Shown: positions 40,235 to 48,180 of the stretch, one piece after another
How the letters are laid out: each line of letters begins with the position of its first letter
Position numbering within the stretch: position 1 is the first letter of the stretch
NCBI GenBank assembly: GCA_030668875.1
Contig: DAOVER010000019.1
Location: forward strand, 1-58,650
DNA: 58,650 nucleotides
DNA from: Candidatus Heimdallarchaeota archaeon
Lineage (GTDB): Archaea > Asgardarchaeota > Heimdallarchaeia > Heimdallarchaeales > Heimdallarchaeaceae
Direction of reading: 5' to 3'
Notes under the pieces: model-generated
What the model saw: the letters and a program-made list of their open reading frames with translations, nothing else
Told to the model about the DNA's origin: nothing
Databases searched by the model: none
Position numbers and translations under genes: made by a program

Positions 40235-41652
40235 CTACTTCTTCCTCTTCCATTTGCTTTTCAATGATTTCCTTGGTCGTTCATCTAGCACTCGTTCATA
40301 GGTATCTTCTGTGAGCTTCAATTCTTCAATTTTGTGCGCATCTTCTTCTGATCCTTGTTGAATACTACTTATTGTTCCTCGATAAAGAGTTGCTTTTGCT
40401 ACATGTAGCTGTTCAATTTTTCCTCCTACTTCCCCAGCTCGATGTATGGCCCATTTAACAAGTAAAGGACCTATAATTTGAACTATGATAATTGTTCCAG
40501 TGATAGTTGTTACAACTAAGTTTGCTTGCTGGTGAACAGCTTCTCCGTAAATAGATGCTGGAAAATCATTGAAAATCTTAACAGCTAAACCAAGTGCAAC
40601 CCTGCTTGACTGAATAAACATAAACCCAGATACCTCTGTATTTCCTTTGGGCTTTTCACTGCTAGTGCTGTTAAACTTACTGCTCCAACTTTACCCAAGG
40701 TTCTTCCAACTAGATAAATTGCACCTACACCACCAATTAGAAGTAAATCGGCTGGGTTCATTCTAAATCCGACAAGTATGAAGAAAACTGCTACGACAGG
40801 ACCCCCAATTTTGTATATATCATGAAAAAATTTTTGTGTTTCTTTATCGGTTCTTTTCGAAACAGAAACGATAATAATTCCAAATACCATAGCTGCAAGA
40901 ATCGCAGATGAACCTATTACAATTGACAAACCAAGAACGACTATCAGAGAACCTAGAGTAACTACTATAGATTCTCCATGACCTTTAACACGATTTATTG
41001 CTAGGGTTATAACAAATCCAAAAACAATTCCGATACCTATAGCTGCTCCTGCTTCAAGACCAAATTCAGCAAGTATATGCCATACACTGATATCTCCAAC
41101 TATTTGTCCTTTGGTAATATTTGTTGTAATTTGAACTAATAAAATCGCTATGATGTCATCTATAGCTAAAATAAATAATACCGCTTGCGTTAAAGGACCC
41201 GAAGCCTTATACTCCCATAAAACATCAGCTGTTGCAGCGGGTGCTGTTGCACTCGCAAGAGCCCCTAAGATAGCTGCAAAATTCCAGCTTAAAATCCCAG
41301 ATGCACCCACTAAAACTGTTACGATTGCGAATGTTCCAAGACTGTCTGCAAGAAGAATTAAAACCATTTTTTTATCTATTTTCCTTAATTCTTTCCAACT
41401 TAATTCAGCTCCAATGTTAAAACCAATGAAACCCAAAGCTATAGTAGTTAATGTTGGTGTCACTGAATTAATGAAAGATTCTGATATGAACGTTTGCCAA
41501 TATCTATTCGGAAGTCCTATTAGAAAACCTGAGAGAATAAATTCTAGGACTTGAGGGACATGAATCTTTTTTAGTAATTATGCTCCAGCAAATCCTACTA
41601 CTAAAATTGAACCAATTTCTACTATTATCAGCCCTATATTTACATCACTCAT
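40235..41652 (-). pseudogene. third CPA2 antiporter, broken by nonsense and frameshift
   Basis: Minus strand from the ATG at 41652 the protein begins MSDVNIGLIIVEIGSILVVGFAG, then an in-frame TAA at codon 25 (41578-41580), and continues LLKKIHVPQVLEFILSGFLIG. Core antiporter helices follow (FIGFNIGAELSWKELRKI, ATAPAATADV, LAIDDIIAILLVQI, SSAILAAMVFGIIIVSV). At 40600-40602 a run of three G (minus strand) shifts the frame: CLFSQAG should read on to VALGLAVKIFNDFP, which is in another frame to 40235. Restoring one G repairs it. Two independent lesions argue for real decay, though the G-run alone could be an assembly error. Confidence 0.75.
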
Positions 41653-41760
41653 TAGCTGAATATGTCAAATCATTTGATTATTTAATTCTTATCATAGTTA
41701 TACTTATCGAGAAATAGTTGTACTAAACCTCATACTAATAATAAGCTTTTCAAGGTTAAG

Positions 41761-41769
41761 TTTAAAAAT
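41761..41769 (+). promoter_or_regulatory. TATA box, leaderless hydrolase gene
   Basis: TTTAAAAAT is centred 25 nt before the ATG at 41790. Confidence 0.5.
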
Positions 41770-41789
41770 CTCCCTTTTTCTTTAAATTC

Positions 41790-42623
41790 ATGAGTTCTGA
41801 ATTTGAGAATATAGCAACTACGCTTTTCATTCAAGTTGGAGAAGGTGGAGAAGATAAAATTCGTGTTCTTTACTATGAACCTGAAGGAATAATCAAAGAT
41901 ACTGTTGTCTTAATACCAGGTTTTGGTTCTTTACCCTCTGCTTGGGATATCTTTCTAAATGAAATGAAGGAAAATTATCGAATTTATGTTATAGAAACAA
42001 GAGAAAAGTATACTGCTGAATTAAGAAAGAAACCAGAATTACATGAGAAAAGATTTGCACAAGATATTGCTGATACAATAGACTATTTGATGCTCGAAGA
42101 TTATCTTATTGTAGTCTCATCTATGAGCGCAGCTTTCGTTTTAGTTGCACTGAGTATGCATCTCATAAAACCTAGAAGAACCTATTTGGTAGGACCAGTC
42201 AGAAAGGTAGAGATTCCTAGTTATGCTTGGCCATTTGCATACATAGCTATTGGTCCTGTTTGGTATTTGATACTAAAACCTTTGATTAAATTTTGGCTCA
42301 AATATGTTTATCTTGATCGAACTCAAAAGGAACAAGCAAAGAAATATTTTGGCTACTTCGACAGTTACAATGCTCCCCGAGTTAGAAAAAGTATACTCAC
42401 TATGAAAAAATTCAGATTAATTGATGAGGATTTAAACAAGATAGACGCAAAATGCATCTTGATAGGGGCTGAAAAAGATAAAGCTCATGCTGCTGATATC
42501 ACAATAAATGTTGGGAAAGCAATTAAAGACTCTGAATATTATGATCTGGAAACAAATATTGCTACTCACAGTACACCTTTTGTTGAACTTATAGAAGAAT
42601 TAGAGAGCAAAGCAAAGAAGTAA
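41790..42623 (+). CDS. alpha/beta hydrolase-fold protein with atypical nucleophile elbow
   Basis: 277 residues. Seen: VVLIPGFGSLPSAW (oxyanion region), a nucleophile elbow reading VVSSMSAAF (S-M-S-A-A, glycine positions replaced by Ser/Ala), LIGAEKDKA (acid region) and the histidine in ATHSTPFVEL. Hydrophobic FAYIAIGPVWYLILKPLIKFW could be a cap or membrane-contacting helix. Leaderless from the TATA at 41761. Activity plausible (esterase or lipase-like) but substrate unknown. Confidence 0.65.
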   Translation: MSSEFENIATTLFIQVGEGGEDKIRVLYYEPEGIIKDTVVLIPGFGSLPSAWDIFLNEMKENYRIYVIETREKYTAELRKKPELHEKRFAQDIADTIDYLMLEDYLIVVSSMSAAFVLVALSMHLIKPRRTYLVGPVRKVEIPSYAWPFAYIAIGPVWYLILKPLIKFWLKYVYLDRTQKEQAKKYFGYFDSYNAPRVRKSILTMKKFRLIDEDLNKIDAKCILIGAEKDKAHAADITINVGKAIKDSEYYDLETNIATHSTPFVELIEELESKAKK

Positions 42624-42820
42624 ACTTGAATAATATCAACAGCAACTCATGGTAATCCTATTCCAATACTAATGTAGATTTTTTTTTGGAAAACAAAAAA
42701 ACCACTGAACAAGAATATAATTTTATTTTTCCAAAATGGAGAAAGTATTTAAGTTTCCAATCTAAAAGTAACGAGATAAAAAGCTTAAATAACAGCTTCA
42801 ACACCTAGTTTGATTAGTTT

Positions 42821-42854
42821 ACTTTATCACACTCAAATATATATTTGATAAAGT
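42821..42854. promoter_or_regulatory. nested inverted repeats upstream of TPR-longin gene
   Basis: ACTTTATC (42821-42828) pairs with GATAAAGT (42847-42854). Between them CAAATATATATTTG (42834-42847) is a perfect 14-bp palindrome containing the TATA-like core. A strong Shine-Dalgarno GGAGG sits 8 nt before the ATG at 42876. The geometry suggests a regulator that covers the TATA box. Confidence 0.4.
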
Positions 42855-42875
42855 GTAAGTACCGGAGGATAAGAG

Positions 42876-45215
42876 ATGTTTGCTCCCTTTACAAAACGGC
42901 ATGATACGGCATTTAAAAGTGCTATAGTGATTGACCTCATTAATAAATTAAAAGAGGAGAAGGAAAAAAATATCAAATCCTTTTCAAAGCACTGTCTTAA
43001 TTATGCTTTGAACAATAAAGTTGATGACAATCTAAGAAATCTTTCAGTTGATGTTGCAATTTGTAATAGAGATTTCAAATCAGTACTGACTTTAACTGAA
43101 TCTTACTCAAGGACAGAATATTATATTTATAGGGCTTACGCATTCTCCAGATTAGACGAAATTAATAAGATTGTTAGTTTGAAATTAAGATTTCAACAGA
43201 AATATACAAACGCTTTAGATAGTCCACGAAATGCATTTATTATAACAAGCATGGAATTCCTCCTCCTCTATGGAGAGCAGAATTATTCAATGGCCATAGC
43301 CACAATCGAGGAATTAGAAGAATTAATATCTAAATATCCAGAGGAACTAGATGGGAAGTTATTTACTTCTTTGATTTTAACTCTAGCTTGTCAAACCTAT
43401 TTACGTGTTCATAATTTTAGTAAAGTAGATGAAGTTGCGAGAAAAATTTTGAGCTATGCAGTTGAACAAAATGATCCTTATTTCCAATCAGTTGCGTTGA
43501 ACCTGATTACAACTGTCCTTATTAATAATGGAGAGTTTCGGAAAGCTCAACGGATGTTATCTGCTGCGATTCTTCCGACTGAAGAGACAGGTTTGGATGC
43601 AGATAGAGCCAGTTTACTAAATAACTCTGCAAATCTTGAACTAGCTAAAGGAGACTATAAGAAAACGGTGAAACTCTTACAACAAATCTATGTTTTAATT
43701 GCTAATAGTCCTCACGCTCAAGCTATAAGTGCGGTTAATATTGCTGAGCTTCATATATTACTGAACAATATGGAAGAAGCTGAAAAAATGCTTGAGGAAG
43801 CAATCAATATTGAAACCTTTCATAGTTTTAATCTGATTGAACCTTATCTGTTATCATCTTGGATTTGTACCAAGAAGCAGAAATACAAGGAAGCTCAGGA
43901 ATACCTGGATATAAGTAAAAGAACACTAGAAGAAACAGGAGAGCTAAGAAAGAAACCAAATATTCTCTATTTTCAAGGAAGGTTGGATTATGAGAAAAAG
44001 AACTTAGATGATGCTTTAGAATCTTTTGAGTTAGCAAACAAAGCAGCTGAAGAACTACAAAACATCGAATTTATGATCAAATCTCAATTTCAGTTAGCCA
44101 AGCTGTATCTAGAAAGGTTTAACGAAACCAAGGAATTATCCAATTATTCCTCAGTATTAAATTATATTAATAATCTGACATTCTTGTCAGAGGAACAATT
44201 TCTTCCCAGATTAATGTGTGATTTACACATCTTGAAAGGGAGACTTCTTGCACAAGTAGGTAAAAGAACTAAGGCTGTTGGGGACATTCTAATAGCTTTA
44301 GAAATTGCAGAACGATTCAGATATCGATCTCTTCAACATGATATAAAAGAACTACTTCGTGAGGTTGAAAGTGATAAATCTGATGAGGATGAAGATATCA
44401 AAACATTAATGGATAGGGGGATATTTGAAACCGATAAAATTTCAGAAATTTTGCAGAAATATGAAGGTTTTAAGTTTGTTAAATCTCCCAAAAAGGTTGA
44501 CTCTAGGCTGCAATGTGTAGCTTTAGTGGAAAAAGATTCAGGAGTGATAAAATATCGTTATGCTACTAAATATGAACAAGATAATTCTGCATCAATTGTA
44601 CCATCTTTAGTTGCAGCAATTAACATGTTTTCTTCATTGGTGTTTGATGAGGATATTTTATTTGAAGAATTAAAAGAAGAAGACAGAGAACTCCTAATTA
44701 AGCACTTACACCCCTATTTACTAGTTATAATCACAGATCGAATAACGTACAATCTGAAAATTAAATTTGAAAGATACGCTGAAGAGATTAGGAAGGTTTT
44801 ACCTAGTTTAGGAACTTTAAATTTCGGTAAGTCACAGATTGAAAAACTTGATTCCATCACAAACATATACTTCCTTGAGAAAACAAGAATTAAGAGTGAA
44901 AAAGAAGAGAAGAAGAAAAAGATTACAATAGTGGAAAAGAAGCCAGAACTTAAAGAAAAGCAGATTCAAGAGGAAGAAGAGAAAAAATCTAAAAAAGTTC
45001 CTTCATCAATCATAGATATATCTGACGAAAAAAAAGAAAAAGAAGAACAACAGGAAATTGAAGTTTCAAAAAAAGAAGAAGGAATTTCTAAAGAAAAAGA
45101 ATCGTCAGAAAAACCAGAACAAGATAGTATGATGGAAGAATTAGAAAAAGCTGTTGAAGAAGTTGAAACAGAGTTTAGCGAGAAAAGTGATGAACTCAAA
45201 CCAGAAGGAAGTTAA
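42876..45215 (+). CDS. TPR-repeat protein with C-terminal longin/roadblock-like domain and charged tail
   Basis: 779 residues. Residues ~1-490: a helical TPR-like solenoid (about a dozen helical pairs, e.g. DADRASLLNNSANLELAKGD, AISAVNIAELHILLNNMEEA). ~525-660: a segment LQCVALVEKDSGVIKYRYAT, SLVAAINMFSSLVFDEDILFEE, YLLVIITDRITYN matching the longin/roadblock-like pattern of the other two proteins here. ~665-779: a Lys/Glu-rich low-complexity tail. GGAGG Shine-Dalgarno. Known: TPRs bind peptides; longin/roadblock domains bind small GTPases. Inferred: a GTPase-linked scaffold in the cytoplasm. Candidate AT-rich inverted repeats regulate it. Confidence 0.7.
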   Translation: MFAPFTKRHDTAFKSAIVIDLINKLKEEKEKNIKSFSKHCLNYALNNKVDDNLRNLSVDVAICNRDFKSVLTLTESYSRTEYYIYRAYAFSRLDEINKIVSLKLRFQQKYTNALDSPRNAFIITSMEFLLLYGEQNYSMAIATIEELEELISKYPEELDGKLFTSLILTLACQTYLRVHNFSKVDEVARKILSYAVEQNDPYFQSVALNLITTVLINNGEFRKAQRMLSAAILPTEETGLDADRASLLNNSANLELAKGDYKKTVKLLQQIYVLIANSPHAQAISAVNIAELHILLNNMEEAEKMLEEAINIETFHSFNLIEPYLLSSWICTKKQKYKEAQEYLDISKRTLEETGELRKKPNILYFQGRLDYEKKNLDDALESFELANKAAEELQNIEFMIKSQFQLAKLYLERFNETKELSNYSSVLNYINNLTFLSEEQFLPRLMCDLHILKGRLLAQVGKRTKAVGDILIALEIAERFRYRSLQHDIKELLREVESDKSDEDEDIKTLMDRGIFETDKISEILQKYEGFKFVKSPKKVDSRLQCVALVEKDSGVIKYRYATKYEQDNSASIVPSLVAAINMFSSLVFDEDILFEELKEEDRELLIKHLHPYLLVIITDRITYNLKIKFERYAEEIRKVLPSLGTLNFGKSQIEKLDSITNIYFLEKTRIKSEKEEKKKKITIVEKKPELKEKQIQEEEEKKSKKVPSSIIDISDEKKEKEEQQEIEVSKKEEGISKEKESSEKPEQDSMMEELEKAVEEVETEFSEKSDELKPEGS

Positions 45216-45308
45216 TGGAAATTTATAAGAATTCTCGTATTTTATGTAATTAGGTAAAATATAAATATGTATCAGAAGAGTAATAGCTAAAAACATAGAG
45301 GAATAAAA

Positions 45309-45476
45309 ATGAGTGGAAAATGGCAGTGCCTTTTATGCGGTTGGATATATGATCCAGCAAAAGGAGACCCTGAAGAAGGTATTGAACCTGGAACTAAGTG
45401 GGAAGATGTGCCTGATGATTGGGTATGTCCCGAGTGTGGAGCAACTAAAGACGATTTTGAACCTTATGAAGAATAA
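45309..45476 (+). CDS. rubredoxin
   Basis: 55 residues, found by reading the sequence directly. Seen: [16 protein letters not shown], the acidic middle [18 protein letters not shown] and [14 protein letters not shown]. The two CxxC motifs (CLLC, CPEC) bind one Fe. Small electron carrier in the cytoplasm, compatible with anaerobic redox or oxygen-defence enzymes. A T-rich terminator (~45505-45532) follows. The larger frame covering it in another phase (from 45313) is a shadow for its first 260 nt; only its 3' part (45574 onward) is real. Confidence 0.93.
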   Translation: MSGKWQCLLCGWIYDPAKGDPEEGIEPGTKWEDVPDDWVCPECGATKDDFEPYEE

Positions 45477-45573
45477 GAGTTACTCTCTTTCTTCTTCTTT
45501 CTTCGTTTTTTTTTCTTATTTTCTTCTGAATTTAACTACATACCATTATAAATGTCTCAACAGAGTTATTTTC

Positions 45574-45861
45574 ATGAGTGTGGGTTCCCTTCCTAGACGG
45601 AGTTATATTTTTGAACATGTCAAACTCTTTCTAATTTTCATCATTTTCTCTTCTGGGTTCTTTTTCTATCTCTATTTGATTATTGAATATGAGCTTCGCA
45701 ACTGGGCTGATTTCTTATTCTTTGTTCTAATAGGCCTTATGCTAACTATTCGCCAGATTGTAAAATTCTATAAAAAAAGAAGATACTTCTCTAATTTCAT
45801 TGATTATTCTAAATATGTTGATGATTTAATCCTAACCGACAACTCAACACAAAATAAATAA
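45574..45861 (+). CDS. two-helix mini membrane protein 4
   Basis: 95 residues from ATG 45574, whose TATA TTATAAAT (45546-45553) sits ~24 nt upstream, so leaderless. Two helices (VKLFLIFIIFSSGFFFYLY and FLFFVLIGLMLTIRQIV) joined by NWAD. A polar tail follows. Shares the loop pattern W-A/T-D and helix sizes with the next protein and, more loosely, with the trio at 1.4-2.2 kb. Unknown function. Confidence 0.6.
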   Translation: MSVGSLPRRSYIFEHVKLFLIFIIFSSGFFFYLYLIIEYELRNWADFLFFVLIGLMLTIRQIVKFYKKRRYFSNFIDYSKYVDDLILTDNSTQNK

Positions 45862-45883
45862 GTGCACTTAGTATTATAATTCT

Positions 45884-46312
45884 GTGTCCAGTCCTCTTCC
45901 CTTCCAAAAAGTGTATAGATTTGAAATTATCAAATTTATCCTTATAGTTTCTCCAATTATTGCAGGATGTATCATTTTTGCAGTTTTTGTTCCTATATCG
46001 GAAAAATTGAGCTGGACTGATTTTCTTTTCTTTGCTGTTATTTGTTTCCTTATTATCCTAAGTCAATGTGTTTCATTCTTCTTTAAGAGGAGAAGAATTA
46101 AGGAGATGCAAGATACTCTAGGGGTGATTACTTCTAAGATAACAGATTTTACACCTAGTACCTTTACAACAGCTAAATCTTCAGCTCCAAAAGAAGCAGT
46201 TAAAATTGATGAATTTGCTGTTGCTTATTGTCCTACTTGCGGAAAAAGCTTTACTAAGAAATACAAATTCTGCCCTAGCTGCGGATCTTGTAAAATTAAA
46301 GGCATGTTGTAG
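45884..46312 (+). CDS. two-helix mini membrane protein 5 with zinc ribbon tail
   Basis: 142 residues from a GTG. Helices (FILIVSPIIAGCIIFAVFVP and FLFFAVICFLIILSQCVSFF) flank SWTDF, the same loop pattern as the preceding protein. A cytoplasmic linker is followed by a C-terminal zinc ribbon YCPTCGKSF...FCPSCGSCK (two CxxC). Likely membrane-anchored zinc finger; role unknown. Probably a duplicated neighbour of protein 4. Confidence 0.6.
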   Translation: MSSPLPFQKVYRFEIIKFILIVSPIIAGCIIFAVFVPISEKLSWTDFLFFAVICFLIILSQCVSFFFKRRRIKEMQDTLGVITSKITDFTPSTFTTAKSSAPKEAVKIDEFAVAYCPTCGKSFTKKYKFCPSCGSCKIKGML

Positions 46313-46367
46313 TTTATTTGTGTTAAATAGGGGAAAAAGAAAGAGGAAGAAGAAAATATTGGTGATA

Positions 46368-47816
46368 TTAATCTAAAGTTGGTTGAGTAGACTTCATTTT
46401 ATCTGCTTTAATCTGATCAACTGTTAGTTGCATCTTTTCAGCAAACTCAACTTGTTCTTCCATCTTCTCCTTTAGTTCTTCTTGCTCTCCTTCTATATTC
46501 ATTGATGCTTCTCTTTCCTGTGCTTCATCTTCAAGTTTCAGTGCTCTAATAGTTATATATCCAATAATTCCTGCAATGAGGATAGAGCCTGATACAATGC
46601 CAAAAATAATTGCTGTTGGTATGACTCCAGCTAGAGTTGCAGCTATCGTTGCTGCAAGTAATGAAGCTGCATTTATCACTAAATCAATAACCCCACTAAC
46701 TTTTCCCAGATGCTCATTTTTTACTACAGTTTGAAGAAGGGTTGAAAATGGAACATTAAAACCTACATTGACCACTCCTATAAAAGCAAATCCAACATAC
46801 AACCAAACTGCTCCTCCTGGTAAATATGGTGCTCCTGCTATGAAAGCTAAACACAAACTGGCAACCATTACAATGATTGTCATGAAGGTTAATTTCTTCT
46901 TCAGTTCACCTTTGATTGATAGGATTATAGCAGCAATAATTCCGCTTATTGCAGAAAAGCTCATAATCAATCCAAAATCTTGTTCATTCATCCCAAATTC
47001 AAAACTCATAAATGGAACTGTCAATGGATCTATGAACCCTATTAAGAAAATTACGAATGCAAATAGAACTATCACAAAGGTAATTATTCTATCACTGAAA
47101 GATAACTTGAAACCATCCCTTAAGCCAACCATCATGCTTCTCATAGAGACTCTTTCTTCTTTTTTAGGTGGTCTCAAATTTTTTCTAATTGAAACAATTA
47201 GTCCTGCTGAAATAAGGTAAGAAATTCCATCTATAATGAAAGCTATTTGAAAACCAAATATTGCAGTGAGAAATCCAGCCAAGAGGGGTCCAATTAATCT
47301 TGCTACATTGCTTGAAGTTTGAATAAAACTATTTGCTGTAAGTAATTGTTCCTGTTTTACTATTCTAGGTATTGATGCTGATTTTGCAGGAAAGAAGAAC
47401 TGTCTGATAGACGAATTTACCAATGCAAAAATGTATAGATGCCAAATTTGTGTAGCAAAAATAAGTCCGAAGGCAGATACTGCCCCTAAGAAATCTCCGA
47501 ATACCATTATTTTTTTTCTATCAAATTTGTCACTAAGAACTCCTGCTATTGGCCCCAGAAGTAGCATGGGAGCTATTGTGAATGTTGTCATTAAAGCAAC
47601 GGCTTGAGTAGCTTCGTTTTCTGTTAAATGGGAAGTAAACGATAAAGCAAGGAAAATAATAGCTATGCTGGTAAAATATGATCCTAAATTGCTTATGAAC
47701 CCACCTAGGAATAAAGCAGAAAAATTCCGATTTCCGAGAAGCGAAACAAATTTAGGCTTTTTTGATACATTGACACTTACTTCAACTAGTTCATCTTGTG
47801 TTTTATCTTCACGCAT
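46368..47816 (-). CDS. MFS exporter
   Basis: 482 residues, 12 hydrophobic helices plus a charged cytoplasmic tail (~60 residues, EQEELKEKMEEQ). Seen: the MFS loop-2 motif GPIAGVLSDKFDRKKIMV, NFSALFLGGFISNLGSYF near the N-terminus, and NSFIQTSSNVARLIGPLLAG, typical of the EntS/MFS_3 drug- and siderophore-efflux group. AAAGGTAA lies 8 nt before the ATG. An operator-like array (47851-47901) is directly upstream. Substrate unknown. Confidence 0.82.
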   Translation of the reverse strand: MREDKTQDELVEVSVNVSKKPKFVSLLGNRNFSALFLGGFISNLGSYFTSIAIIFLALSFTSHLTENEATQAVALMTTFTIAPMLLLGPIAGVLSDKFDRKKIMVFGDFLGAVSAFGLIFATQIWHLYIFALVNSSIRQFFFPAKSASIPRIVKQEQLLTANSFIQTSSNVARLIGPLLAGFLTAIFGFQIAFIIDGISYLISAGLIVSIRKNLRPPKKEERVSMRSMMVGLRDGFKLSFSDRIITFVIVLFAFVIFLIGFIDPLTVPFMSFEFGMNEQDFGLIMSFSAISGIIAAIILSIKGELKKKLTFMTIIVMVASLCLAFIAGAPYLPGGAVWLYVGFAFIGVVNVGFNVPFSTLLQTVVKNEHLGKVSGVIDLVINAASLLAATIAATLAGVIPTAIIFGIVSGSILIAGIIGYITIRALKLEDEAQEREASMNIEGEQEELKEKMEEQVEFAEKMQLTVDQIKADKMKSTQPTLD

Positions 47817-47850
47817 CTAATATTACCTTTTTCTTCTAATATAGCTTTAA

Positions 47851-47901
47851 CTGGTCACGCTATAAGAAAATAATGAGAAAAAGTGACCATTCAGTGACCA
47901 G
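47851..47901. promoter_or_regulatory. operator-like array of GTGACCA before the MFS exporter
   Basis: CTGGTCAC (47851-47858) and GTGACCAG (47894-47901) are a perfect 8-bp inverted pair with another GTGACCA (47883-47889) between. They surround AT-rich TTTTCTTATA on the minus strand, where a TATA box for the exporter would lie. Looks like a three-site repressor binding region. Its regulator is not identified here. Confidence 0.5.
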
Positions 47902-48180
47902 AAGGAAAGTGCTTTGCTATTAATTTTTTGAATATTCTTCTTGTTATTTATCATGTATTTCGCAAATCAAACATTAAAGTGCTTTAAAACAGTTTTAAAA
48001 TACAAAAGTTAAACTAACTCTCAAATAAGCTTCAGTCTCCAATTCTGTTGTTTTATATTATAAGTGTCTTGTTACAACATTAAGCTAAATGGTTGATACT
48101 TTCAGAAAAAATCACTGTTTTGTTTTTCAAAAACTTTAATAATTTACATTGTGCTGAATTATTGCTTCTTAACACAGTTG
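47902..48180. other. spacer upstream of GH2 gene
   Basis: No gene seen. A TATA-like CTTTAATAATTT (48134-48145) lies ~40 nt before the preferred ATG at 48181. Confidence 0.35.

Noticed and set aside
45313..45573. N-terminal part of the 182-residue frame
   Set aside because: Out-of-phase reading of rubredoxin and its T-rich terminator; the real start is the ATG at 45574 with a TATA box 24 nt upstream.
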